From: an uncultured Bacteroidia bacterium
GTDB lineage: Bacteria; Bacteroidota; Bacteroidia; Bacteroidales; UBA932
Length of the DNA: 64,000 nucleotides
Assembly: GCA_902789245.1 (NCBI GenBank)
Contig: CADAND010000003.1
Location: forward strand, 62,001-126,000
Direction of reading: 5' to 3'
Part shown: positions 1-8,395 of the stretch, in pieces
Layout: the number at the start of each line of letters is the position of its first letter
Numbering within the stretch: position 1 is the first letter of the stretch
Translations under genes and position numbers: made by a program
The notes under the pieces: model-generated
Databases searched by the model: none
What the model was told of the DNA's origin: nothing
What the model saw: the letters and a program-made list of their open reading frames with translations, nothing else

Positions 1-1738
1 CGCGCGTGGAATCGAAGTCGAAAGGCTTGTACATCGCGCCGTAGAGGTCCGTGACCCCGTCGGCCGCCTTGACCTTGAAGCGCTCCGGCATCTTGTAGCC
101 GGCGGCAAACAGCAGGCTCAGGTCGGCCTTGTCGAGAAGCTTGCGCTTGCCGTCGCGCCCGATCAGCCAGGCCTCGGGGGCGTAGTCCACGCGGGAGCAG
201 TTGGCCACCAGATAGCGGCCGTCGTCGCTGGCCGTGGCCTCCACGTTCATGTCATCCATGTCCAGCTGGCGGATGGGTCCGCCCGCGAGGGAGACGCGCC
301 AGGTGTGCATCTGGTAAGGATTCTCGTCCTTGTTCACGCCGCAGGCGGAGAAGAGCACGTAGCCCTCCTTCTCGTTCACCGCCAGGATGTCCTCGACGTG
401 GTAGGCGCCTTCGGTGAGGTTGCGCACCAGGGTGCCGTCCGCATTATAGAGATAGAGGTTGGCCCAGCCGTTGCGCTCGGACCACCAGAGGAATTGCTTT
501 CCGCCGCCCAGCAGGTGGATCTGCCGGTCCTCGATGTAGGTATTCATGCGCTCGGAGACGAGGGTGCGGGTGGAGTCGGAGGCCAGGTCCACGCGGCACA
601 CGTCCATGCGGTGCAGGTCGCGGGAGCCGCGGACCAGGTAGAAGCCGTCGTTGTCGCCCAGCCACACGCGGGAGCGGTACTTGTCATAGGTCTCGCGGAA
701 TTTGCGCGGACGCGTGGAGACGTCGAAGGTCTGGTCCTTGAAGGCGTTGACCTGATAACGCTTGCTGCTCCCGTCGGGCATGGAGAAGACGTAGAGCTCC
801 TCCGAGGGGCCCGGTTCGCCGGGCATCTGGTATTTGTAGGTCTCGAGGGTGGGGCGCGGCTGGCTTAGGGCGTTGATCACCCAGAGGTCCTTGATCTTAC
901 GCATATCGGTCTTGACCGCGGCGAAGTGCTTGCCGTCCGGCGACCAGACGATCCCGCGCGCCATCACGCGGCGGGTGGTGTCGGTCTCCGTGTCGCCGGA
1001 ATAATTATCCACCCCGAAGCCCCACTGGCGCACGCCGTCTGAGGTGAGGCGGTGCTCCACGAGCGTGGAGTCCTTCTCGTCTTCCACGGCCTTGGCGAGG
1101 TTCTCGCGGTCCATCCAGAAGAGGTTGGAATTCTTGACGTACACGCCGGTCTGCCCGTCCGGCGAAATGCTGGCCCAGGCCGGGTACTCGCGCTTCTCGG
1201 GCTTGTACTCGGAGAGTTTGCCCGTGGCGAGCTCATACTGGAAATGCCAGACCTTCTTGGTCATCGGGGGCTTCTGGGGGCCCTTCGGCGTCTTGTCGCC
1301 ATCCTTCTTCGCACGCTCTGCGCGCTTCTGCGCCAGCGTGTCGGGCACCTCCTGCGTGCCCTTGATGTCGAAGCGCAGGTACTTGTCGTCCTTGAGCTTC
1401 ATGCCCTCGATCGGGAGGTGCTGCGCATCGAAGGGGTCGCGCGTGATGGCGGTGATCTCCATCGCGAGCTTCTCCATGTCGAAGGCCTGCGTCCTGCTGC
1501 CCGTCTCGGGATCCACGATCCAGTACTGCGTGCCCGCGGGGGTCTTCCACGCGTACCAGAACTTGTCCGAGTCGCGGAACCAGTTCGGGCTCAGCTCGGT
1601 GGAGAAAACCATTTGGGAGATGCGCTTGGCGGAAAACTGCGAAGCGAGGTCGTAGTTGGGCCGCTGCTTCGGGGCGTCGGCACCCTGTGCAGAGACGCCG
1701 GCCAGGGCGGCCAGCAGAAGGATAAGTATCCGTTTCAT
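1..1738 (-). CDS. S9-family (DPP IV-like) serine peptidase, C-terminal part outside the window
   Basis: The gene starts at 1738 with a signal peptide (MKRILILLLAALAGVSAQ) and stays open to the window edge, giving about 579 residues. The visible part matches the N-terminal beta-propeller of dipeptidyl-peptidase IV/prolyl oligopeptidase enzymes, with repeated Trp/Asp strands such as SPDGKHFAAVKTD, and LASDSTRTLVSE. The catalytic alpha/beta-hydrolase domain with its Ser-Asp-His triad lies beyond base 1 and cannot be checked. Family members are secreted or periplasmic and remove dipeptides from peptides. A near-consensus -7 box lies 24 nt upstream and is divergent from the neighbouring plug-domain gene. 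The family call rests on recalled similarity to the propeller. Confidence 0.85.
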   Translation of the reverse strand, partial: MKRILILLLAALAGVSAQGADAPKQRPNYDLASQFSAKRISQMVFSTELSPNWFRDSDKFWYAWKTPAGTQYWIVDPETGSRTQAFDMEKLAMEITAITRDPFDAQHLPIEGMKLKDDKYLRFDIKGTQEVPDTLAQKRAERAKKDGDKTPKGPQKPPMTKKVWHFQYELATGKLSEYKPEKREYPAWASISPDGQTGVYVKNSNLFWMDRENLAKAVEDEKDSTLVEHRLTSDGVRQWGFGVDNYSGDTETDTTRRVMARGIVWSPDGKHFAAVKTDMRKIKDLWVINALSQPRPTLETYKYQMPGEPGPSEELYVFSMPDGSSKRYQVNAFKDQTFDVSTRPRKFRETYDKYRSRVWLGDNDGFYLVRGSRDLHRMDVCRVDLASDSTRTLVSERMNTYIEDRQIHLLGGGKQFLWWSERNGWANLYLYNADGTLVRNLTEGAYHVEDILAVNEKEGYVLFSACGVNKDENPYQMHTWRVSLAGGPIRQLDMDDMNVEATASDDGRYLVANCSRVDYAPEAWLIGRDGKRKLLDKADLSLLFAAGYKMPERFKVKAADGVTDLYGAMYKPFDFDSTR

Positions 1739-1762
1739 ATAATTGAACCTTTATTGAGCAGG

Positions 1763-1770
1763 TAAAGATA
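1763..1770 (-). promoter_or_regulatory. Probable -7 box of the S9 peptidase gene
   Basis: The minus strand reads TATCTTTA, seven of eight positions of the Bacteroidota -7 consensus TAnnTTTG. It lies 24 nt before the start codon at 1738 and 11 nt from the oppositely oriented box of the next gene. Confidence 0.5.
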
Positions 1771-1781
1771 CGAAAAAATGC

Positions 1782-1789
1782 TATCTTTG
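1782..1789 (+). promoter_or_regulatory. -7 box TATCTTTG of the plug-domain gene
   Basis: A perfect TAnnTTTG ends 7 nt before the ATG at 1797. Transcription should start about 4-7 nt after the box, so the mRNA would be leaderless or have only a few leader bases. Confidence 0.7.
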
Positions 1790-1796
1790 CTTCGTT

Positions 1797-2255
1797 ATGA
1801 AGAAGGCCATATTATTTATCACCGCCTGCATTTTCCTTTGCGGCGTTGCGGGTGCCCAGGAGAAAGTCCGGAACCCGAAAGACAAGACGCAGTACAACTC
1901 CGTGTTCGATCTCTTGCGCGCCGAGCCCGGCGTAATCGTAAGCCCAGGCGGCGGCAATGGCGACATGCCCAAGATTCTCATTCGGGGCGTCTCCACGAAC
2001 AGCGACCAGACCCAGCCTCTCTTCGTCGTGGACGGCATCATTACCGACAATGTGACCTATCTTCGTCCGGAGGACATTTATTCTGTCGAAGTGCTCAAGG
2101 ACGGCACGGCAGGAATCTATGGCGTCCAGGGCCAGAACGGCGTGATCATGTTCCGCACCAAGAGCATGGTCGAGGCGGAGCAGCGCGCCGCCGAGCAGGC
2201 CAAGGCGGAGCGGAAAGCCGCCCGCGAGGCCAGGCGCAACAGCCGGCGGAAATAG
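1797..2255 (+). CDS. Free-standing TonB-receptor plug-domain protein
   Basis: This is a 152-residue protein with a signal peptide ending near residue 20 (CGVAGAQ). The body (about 25-130) is a TonB-dependent receptor plug domain, with the usual IRGVSTNS, PLFVVDGII, SVEVLKDGTAGIYGVQG and GVIMFRTK motifs. It then ends in a charged Ala/Arg/Lys-rich tail. There is no CarboxypepD_reg-like domain before the plug and no beta-barrel after it, whereas a SusC protein has about 1,000 residues. It therefore cannot be a transporter by itself. A periplasmic role, for example binding a barrel or a TonB-type protein, is only inference. It converges with the regulator gene, with 3 nt between stop codons. Confidence 0.8.
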   Translation: MKKAILFITACIFLCGVAGAQEKVRNPKDKTQYNSVFDLLRAEPGVIVSPGGGNGDMPKILIRGVSTNSDQTQPLFVVDGIITDNVTYLRPEDIYSVEVLKDGTAGIYGVQGQNGVIMFRTKSMVEAEQRAAEQAKAERKAAREARRNSRRK

Positions 2256-2258
2256 CGT

Positions 2259-5189
2259 CTAGTCCTCCGACTCCTGGCTCTTCCGATGCAGGTCGGAAGG
2301 GGTGGCGTCGAATTCTTTGGTGAAGCACCTCGTAAAATACTTCGGATCATTGAATCCGACCTCGTAGGCAATCTCGGATATGTTCATGTCCGTGTTCGTG
2401 CCGTTGCAGATCATTTCCTTGGCGACATTCAGGCGGTAGGTCCGGATGAACTGAGCGATGGACAGCCCAAGCGTATTCTGGATCTTTTCGTTCAGCAGGC
2501 TGCGGCTCATGCCCATTGCCTCCGCCAGCCCGTGCACGTCAAGGTCCGGGTCCTTGTATTTTTTCTGGATGGCGTCCAGCAGCAGGGTGTAGAATTCCGT
2601 CTCGCGATTGGACAGCGTGCCGGCCAGCAGGGTGTTGTGGCTGGCGATCATCTCGTTTTGCCGCTGCAGCAGCGCATTCTGTTCGGAGAGTTCCTCCGCC
2701 TTTCGCTCCAGTTCTTCCTTCTGCTCCTTCAGCTCTTTGGTCTGCCGGTCCACTTCCTGCTGCAGCTGGTCCTTTTTCTTGCTGATGGACTTGGTGTCCC
2801 AAAGGATGAACAGGTAGGTCAGCAGGCCGAGAAGCAGCACGGCCAGCAGGCGGAACCACCAGCGCTTGTACAGGGCAGGCTTGATCTGCAGGGTTATTTC
2901 ATCCTGGGACAGTACGTTCCCTTCCTTGTCGACAGCGCGCACCTGAACCTTGTTTTTCCCGCCCGGGATGTGCCCGAACCTGAAATATGAAGAGTTGCCG
3001 AAGATGGGGGACCACTCCTTGTCCATCGGCAGCACGCGGCTTTCATACGTGATATCCGAACGCCTGGAGTAAGAAAGGTCGGAGAATTTCAGAAAGAAGT
3101 CATTGTCATTTTCGTTTTTGTAGACGACGTCGGAGAGCGCGAGCGGGTGAAACTCCCCCCGCGCGTAGTACCCCGTGATGGCGATGTCCGGCTTGTTCCC
3201 GTATTCTTTCCGGACGTAGCCGGAGCGCAGGATGCTCAGGCCTTCCTTCTGGCCGAGATAGATGTTGCCGCTTTTCCCTTTTGCCAGGCTGTTCTCGCAG
3301 AAGGCCATGGACTTGAGTCCGTCCTGGATGCCGTAGCGTGCCACTTCTCCGACCTGGGTGTCGATGCAGGAGAGTCCGTTCTCCGTCGTGATCCACAGGT
3401 TGACGCCGTCGAGGAGCAGGCCCTGGACCTGGTTGTCCGCCAGACCTTCCTTTTCCGAATAGACCGTGATTTCGGAGGCATCCGAGAGGTAGTCGTCCAC
3501 CCGGTACACGCCCCGCCCGTATGCGCCGGCCCAGAGGGTGTCTCCGTCCGTCACGAGGGACAGACAGGACGGGAATCCCTTGATCAGCCGGGTGTCCCGG
3601 GTCTGGAGGTCGATGATGTTGAGCCCTTCCATGCCGCTCACCAGCAGCTTGTCCTCTGTGATGTGCGCCGAGAAACAGGAACTCACGCGGGCGTGGAAGC
3701 GGCTGAAGGTTGCATTGCGCAAATCGTAGAAATACAGCCCGTTATGTGCCGTGATCCAGATGTAGTCATTGATCTTGTCATAGCAGATCCCGAGAATGAT
3801 GTCGATGCTTCTCGCCGTGTCGGACATGTTCCCTTCCGGGCTGCGCAGGATATCGGGAGCGGACGGGTCGATGTAATTCAGTCTTCCCGTCACGGAGCCT
3901 GTCCAGATCCGGCCCCGGCCGTCTTCGCAGAAGGTCGTTATGGCGGAGTCCGTGTTGTAGTTGCGGAAGATCCCGTTGTCTGTCTGCCGGAGGATGCCGT
4001 ATCCCGTCGCCGCGAGCCAGAGCACGTTCCGGCTGTCGATGAACAGGGCCCGGATCGGTGTGTTGCTGGGAATGATGGACGATGTGGTCTCGATGCGCGA
4101 AAAGTTGATGATCTGCAGCGGTTTCTTCTGGATGACGGCCAGGCCCTCCGCCTCGAGCCCGACCCAGATCTGCCGTCCCCGGGTGGCGAGGCCGCGCACC
4201 ATATCTCCCGGCAGGAGGCGGTTCCCGTACGCATTGGGTTGTGATCCGTATGTGGTGAAAGTCTGGTCCGTCACGTTGTAGATGCAGACTCCGCCCAGTG
4301 TCCCGATGATGATCTCACCTTCGGCGGTGGCGTACAGGCCGGTGATCTCGTCGTTCGGGATGGATCCCGGGTCCGAGCCGGAATGGAGATAGCAAATATG
4401 GTTGCCCGTGGAGAGGTTGACCCGGTACAGGCCCTTGCTCGTGCCGATCCAGGCCTCATTCCCTGCGCGCAACAGGGCCGTGGTCTTGTTGTCCTCGCCG
4501 ATATTCAAGTCCGGCAGGATTTCGGACATGCAAAGCCCTCTTCCCTCAATGAACCTGACCTTGGAGAGTTGTCCGTTGACGGCCACCCACACGGAGCCGT
4601 CGCCATCCACATCGCAGGGGTTGGGCATGAGGTTGACGTTGGAGACCTTGCACTGCAGGGAGTCGATTTGCACGCTTTCCCCCTCGTCGGTGATGGACAC
4701 CCGGTAGAGCATATCCTCGGCCGTAAACCACAGGTTCCCCCTGGCGTCCCGGTTCATGTTCACCGGGGAATGTGTGTGGCGCCAGGTTTTGGACATGCCG
4801 GGCAGTTCATCGATCAAGGTGAGCGATTTCAGGTCAATCACGTTCAGTTCGCCCGCGCACGGGACCCATAGTCTGCCGAAATCGTCCTCGCAGCAGAGGT
4901 TGACAAAGTCGCTGTGGAAGCCTGGATTCGTTTTGGACGAGAAGCGGATGAAGGAATCTCCATCGTAGCGGACCAGACCCCCGCCGAAAGTGCTGATCCA
5001 GGCAAATCCCTTGCTGTCGAAATAGATACCATTGACATCCTGGTCCGGGAGTCCATTCTCACGGGTCAACCGGTTGATGACGAAATAGTCGTCTGCGCCC
5101 GTCTGGGCGGGGCTTATTTCAGGAGATATTACCAGGCAGAGAAAAACTGCCAAAATAAAATCCACCCTTTTCAGAAGTTTGTCCACCAT
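2259..5189 (-). CDS. Membrane-tethered AraC-family regulator with reg_prop propeller (HTCS-like, no kinase)
   Basis: This 976-residue protein has a signal peptide, a long series of reg_prop (two-component-regulator propeller) repeats such as GLPDQDVNGIYFDSKGFAWI, a Y_Y_Y domain (about 680-745) and one membrane helix (about 776-797, FRLLAVLLLGLLTYLFIL). A coiled coil rich in Lys/Glu/Gln (about 803-860) follows, and a C-terminal AraC HTH (about 870-976, with ISEIAYEVGFNDPKYFTRCF). Hybrid two-component regulators of Bacteroides have a histidine kinase and receiver between the membrane helix and the HTH. Neither is present here. It is divergent from susC and probably senses a glycan fragment in the periplasm, switching on the susCD-GH43 operon from the membrane. 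Confidence 0.88.
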   Translation of the reverse strand: MVDKLLKRVDFILAVFLCLVISPEISPAQTGADDYFVINRLTRENGLPDQDVNGIYFDSKGFAWISTFGGGLVRYDGDSFIRFSSKTNPGFHSDFVNLCCEDDFGRLWVPCAGELNVIDLKSLTLIDELPGMSKTWRHTHSPVNMNRDARGNLWFTAEDMLYRVSITDEGESVQIDSLQCKVSNVNLMPNPCDVDGDGSVWVAVNGQLSKVRFIEGRGLCMSEILPDLNIGEDNKTTALLRAGNEAWIGTSKGLYRVNLSTGNHICYLHSGSDPGSIPNDEITGLYATAEGEIIIGTLGGVCIYNVTDQTFTTYGSQPNAYGNRLLPGDMVRGLATRGRQIWVGLEAEGLAVIQKKPLQIINFSRIETTSSIIPSNTPIRALFIDSRNVLWLAATGYGILRQTDNGIFRNYNTDSAITTFCEDGRGRIWTGSVTGRLNYIDPSAPDILRSPEGNMSDTARSIDIILGICYDKINDYIWITAHNGLYFYDLRNATFSRFHARVSSCFSAHITEDKLLVSGMEGLNIIDLQTRDTRLIKGFPSCLSLVTDGDTLWAGAYGRGVYRVDDYLSDASEITVYSEKEGLADNQVQGLLLDGVNLWITTENGLSCIDTQVGEVARYGIQDGLKSMAFCENSLAKGKSGNIYLGQKEGLSILRSGYVRKEYGNKPDIAITGYYARGEFHPLALSDVVYKNENDNDFFLKFSDLSYSRRSDITYESRVLPMDKEWSPIFGNSSYFRFGHIPGGKNKVQVRAVDKEGNVLSQDEITLQIKPALYKRWWFRLLAVLLLGLLTYLFILWDTKSISKKKDQLQQEVDRQTKELKEQKEELERKAEELSEQNALLQRQNEMIASHNTLLAGTLSNRETEFYTLLLDAIQKKYKDPDLDVHGLAEAMGMSRSLLNEKIQNTLGLSIAQFIRTYRLNVAKEMICNGTNTDMNISEIAYEVGFNDPKYFTRCFTKEFDATPSDLHRKSQESED

Positions 5190-5227
5190 TTTAAAATTTT
5201 ATCCACATTTCCGGGTGTAAAGTTATA

Positions 5228-5235
5228 TAATTTTG
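5228..5235 (+). promoter_or_regulatory. -7 box TAATTTTG of the susC operon
   Basis: A consensus TAnnTTTG lies 82 nt before the susC start, within the 128-nt divergent region shared with the regulator gene. That leaves an A/T-rich leader of about 75 nt. No TTTG -33 element is obvious, as expected for an activator-dependent promoter. Confidence 0.6.
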
Positions 5236-5317
5236 CGAAAAACCCGGAGCCATCGTAAAATAGCTGATACTATTTTCCTCATAATTACTACTTCATCATT
5301 AACTAAAACTCAAAAAA

Positions 5318-8300
5318 ATGTTGAAAAAAAAGCTGCAAATTGCAAAAAGCATCGTTTTGATGCTCTGCGCTTTGTTCGTGAGTCTGGGCGCCAATGCCCA
5401 GAACCGCAGCATTAGCGGCAAGATCGTCGACACGTCCGGACAACCGGTCATCGGCGCTGCCGTCACGGTGGTCGGTAACACCAGCATCGGTGCTGCGACG
5501 GACCTGGACGGTAACTTCACGCTGAGTGTTCCCGCTGGATCCAGCATCTCCATCGAGAGCATCGGCTACAAGGCCCAGACTTTCGTGGTCGGCAACCAGA
5601 GTGTCTTCAACGTCACGCTGGAGGACGATACCGAAATGCTCGAGGAGACCGTGGTCATCGGTTATGGTGTCCAGCGTAAGAGCGACGTCACGGGCGCAAT
5701 CGCATCCGTGAAGGAGTCCGACCTGGAGAACCGCACCGCGACCGACGTCGCCCAGGCCCTGCAGGGTAAGGCTGCCGGTGTTCAGATCGTGAACGCTTCC
5801 GGTGCCCCGGGTTCCGCCTCCTCCATCCAGATTCGTGGTTATTCCTCGAACTCCAGAACCACCCCGCTTATGATCGTGGACGGTCTGAAGGTCAACGACA
5901 TCAGCTACCTGGATCCGGAGTCCATTGCCTCCATTGAGATCCTCAAGGATGCCGCCTCTGCAGCTATTTACGGTGTCGAGGCCGGTAACGGTGTCGTTCT
6001 CGTCACCACGAAGTCCGGCCAGAAGGGTTCCGGCCGTGTCTTCTATAACTTCCAGCACACGATTCAGAATATCGCGCACCTGCCTGATATGATGAACGCG
6101 CGCGACTACATGGACTATCTGGTTCTTTCCGGTGCTGCGACGCAGGATCAGATCCAGTACGACGGCAAGACCGACACCAAGTGGACGGACTATATGCTCG
6201 AGACTGGTCACCAGCAGCGTCACACCCTCGGCTTCGAGGGCGGAAACGATCGCGCCAAATTCTACGCCTCCCTCGCGTACACGGATAATAATGGTATCAT
6301 CAAGGGCGACAAGGATATCTTCAAGCGCCTGGTCGGCCAGATCAACGCCGAGTACAAGATCAAGGATTGGCTGACCGTTGGTGTCAACACCACCATCGAC
6401 CGCAGCGTCCGTCGCGCGGTTTCCGAGAGCTCCACGACTTCCGAGTCTGTCATGGGCGCCATGTTCGTCGGTGATCCTACCACCCCGTGGACCTATGATG
6501 ACAACGCCATTCCGGCTCACGTCAAGCTTTTGATGAACGACACGCTTCCGCGTGATCCTGATGGCCATCTCTATGGCATTTCCGTCTTCAACGAGACCAG
6601 CTACATCTGGCATCCGCAGGCCATTCTTGACCGCCAGGACACTGAGACCCAGAGCTTCCGCGTGCGCGGTACCGCTTTCCTCAACCTGACCCCGATCAAG
6701 GGCCTGGTCATCACCTCCCGCTTCGGCTTCCAGGGTGGCTACAGCCACACCAACACCTACAACCATGAGGTGTACATCAGCGCGAAGACCAACCAGTCCA
6801 TGTCGATCAGCGGTTCCACCAACGATCGTCTCTACTATCAGTGGGAAAACTTCGCCAACTACACCAAGGCTTTCGGCAAGCATGAGCTTACCGCGATGGC
6901 CGGTATGTCCTACCAGCAGACCAACACGGACAACCTCCGTGCTACGGCCTACCAGCTGACCATGGACGTTCCTAACTTCCGCTACCTGGACAACGCCGTC
7001 AACACGGCCACTATGTCCGTCGGTGGCCAGCCGGAAGTCCGCGCCAACATGTCCTACTTCGGCCGTCTTGGTTACTCTTATGACAACCGTTACTTCATCC
7101 AGGCCAACTTCCGCGCCGATGCCTACGACAGCTCCAAGCTCGACAAGAATCATCGCTGGGGTTACTTCCCCTCCGTCTCCGCGGGCTGGACGATCAGCAA
7201 CGAGCCGTTCATGCAGAGCGTCAAGTCTGCGCTGAGCCTCAACTTCCTCAAGCTGCGTGCTTCCTGGGGTGTGAACGGTAACGTCAACGCCCTCGGCGAG
7301 TATCAGTACGCTTCCTCCCTGGAGAGCAACAAGAACTACGGTTACAACCTGGATGGCAGCCAGTTCCTGGTGGGCATCCGTCCTTCCAAGGTCCTCCCGA
7401 ACCCGAGCATCAAGTGGGAGACCTCCCGTCAGGTGGACCTCGGTCTCGACCTGCGCATGTTCAAGAACCGACTCACCTTCTCCGTGGACTGGTACAACAA
7501 GAACACGCATGACCTGCTGACCCGCACCACGGCTCCCGGCAACACCGGTGCCGAGTATGTGTACGTCAACGCCGGTCTCGTGAACAACCACGGTACCGAG
7601 TTCGAACTCGGTTGGAAAGACACCATCGGTGACTTCAGCTACGGCATCGACGCCAACCTCTCCACGGTCCACAACAAGGTCGTGAAGGGCACCTCCGCCG
7701 ACCGCGTCCCGGGCCAGAAGATCTGGAGCTCCTACGACGTGACCTACTTCGAGGAAGGCTACCCGCTGTGGTACCTCCGCACCTTCATGGTGGATCATGT
7801 CGACCAGGCCACCGGCGCCGCTGTTTACAAGGACTTTGACAACGACGGCGAGATCACCGCTGACGACCGTGACTTTGCCGGTAGCGGTATCCCTGACTTC
7901 ACCTACGGTCTGACGATCAACCTGGCTTACAAGGGATTCGACTTCCTCGTGCTGGGTGCCGGTTCCCAGGGCGCTGAACTGCTCTACGCCGTGACCCGTG
8001 CCGACGCTCTGCAGCAGAACACGCTCCGCACCTTCTATGCCGACGCCTGGAAGAACGCTTCCTCCACCGGCTACAAGTATCCGAAGCCGGATGTGAACGA
8101 CAAGTTCTACCGCACCTCCAACATGCGCGTCTACGACGCTTCCTTCTTCAAGATCAAGCAGATTCAGCTCGGTTACACCCTGCCTCGCAACCTCACCAAG
8201 AAGATTGCGATCAGCTCTCTCCGTGCCTATGTCTCCCTGGATGACTGGTTCACCTTCACGAAGTATCCCGGTCTGGATCCGGAGACGAGCCACGCCGGCT

Positions 8301-8383
8301 CTTCCGCCAGCGGCCTGGGTGTCGACTATGGTTCCTACCCGATCTCCAAGAAATTGGTCTTTGGCGTGAATGTATCCTTCTAA
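5318..8383 (+). CDS. susC: SusC/RagA-family TonB-dependent outer-membrane transporter
   Basis: The protein has 1,021 residues, the usual length. In order it has a signal peptide (cut near SLGANAQ), a CarboxypepD_reg-like domain (about 28-110, ISGKIVDTSGQPVIGA), a TonB-box-like stretch (EETVVIGYG), a plug domain (about 115-225, IRGYSSNS, MIVDGLKV, SIEILKDAASAAIYG) and a long beta-barrel ending in the terminal aromatic residue expected for outer-membrane insertion (FGVNVSF). With SusD it would import oligosaccharides using TonB energy. susD follows after 12 nt. Paralogues are numerous in this phylum, so the symbol denotes the family and not the starch system itself. Confidence 0.97.
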   Translation: MLKKKLQIAKSIVLMLCALFVSLGANAQNRSISGKIVDTSGQPVIGAAVTVVGNTSIGAATDLDGNFTLSVPAGSSISIESIGYKAQTFVVGNQSVFNVTLEDDTEMLEETVVIGYGVQRKSDVTGAIASVKESDLENRTATDVAQALQGKAAGVQIVNASGAPGSASSIQIRGYSSNSRTTPLMIVDGLKVNDISYLDPESIASIEILKDAASAAIYGVEAGNGVVLVTTKSGQKGSGRVFYNFQHTIQNIAHLPDMMNARDYMDYLVLSGAATQDQIQYDGKTDTKWTDYMLETGHQQRHTLGFEGGNDRAKFYASLAYTDNNGIIKGDKDIFKRLVGQINAEYKIKDWLTVGVNTTIDRSVRRAVSESSTTSESVMGAMFVGDPTTPWTYDDNAIPAHVKLLMNDTLPRDPDGHLYGISVFNETSYIWHPQAILDRQDTETQSFRVRGTAFLNLTPIKGLVITSRFGFQGGYSHTNTYNHEVYISAKTNQSMSISGSTNDRLYYQWENFANYTKAFGKHELTAMAGMSYQQTNTDNLRATAYQLTMDVPNFRYLDNAVNTATMSVGGQPEVRANMSYFGRLGYSYDNRYFIQANFRADAYDSSKLDKNHRWGYFPSVSAGWTISNEPFMQSVKSALSLNFLKLRASWGVNGNVNALGEYQYASSLESNKNYGYNLDGSQFLVGIRPSKVLPNPSIKWETSRQVDLGLDLRMFKNRLTFSVDWYNKNTHDLLTRTTAPGNTGAEYVYVNAGLVNNHGTEFELGWKDTIGDFSYGIDANLSTVHNKVVKGTSADRVPGQKIWSSYDVTYFEEGYPLWYLRTFMVDHVDQATGAAVYKDFDNDGEITADDRDFAGSGIPDFTYGLTINLAYKGFDFLVLGAGSQGAELLYAVTRADALQQNTLRTFYADAWKNASSTGYKYPKPDVNDKFYRTSNMRVYDASFFKIKQIQLGYTLPRNLTKKIAISSLRAYVSLDDWFTFTKYPGLDPETSHAGSSASGLGVDYGSYPISKKLVFGVNVSF

Positions 8384-8395
8384 AACCGCACAGTT

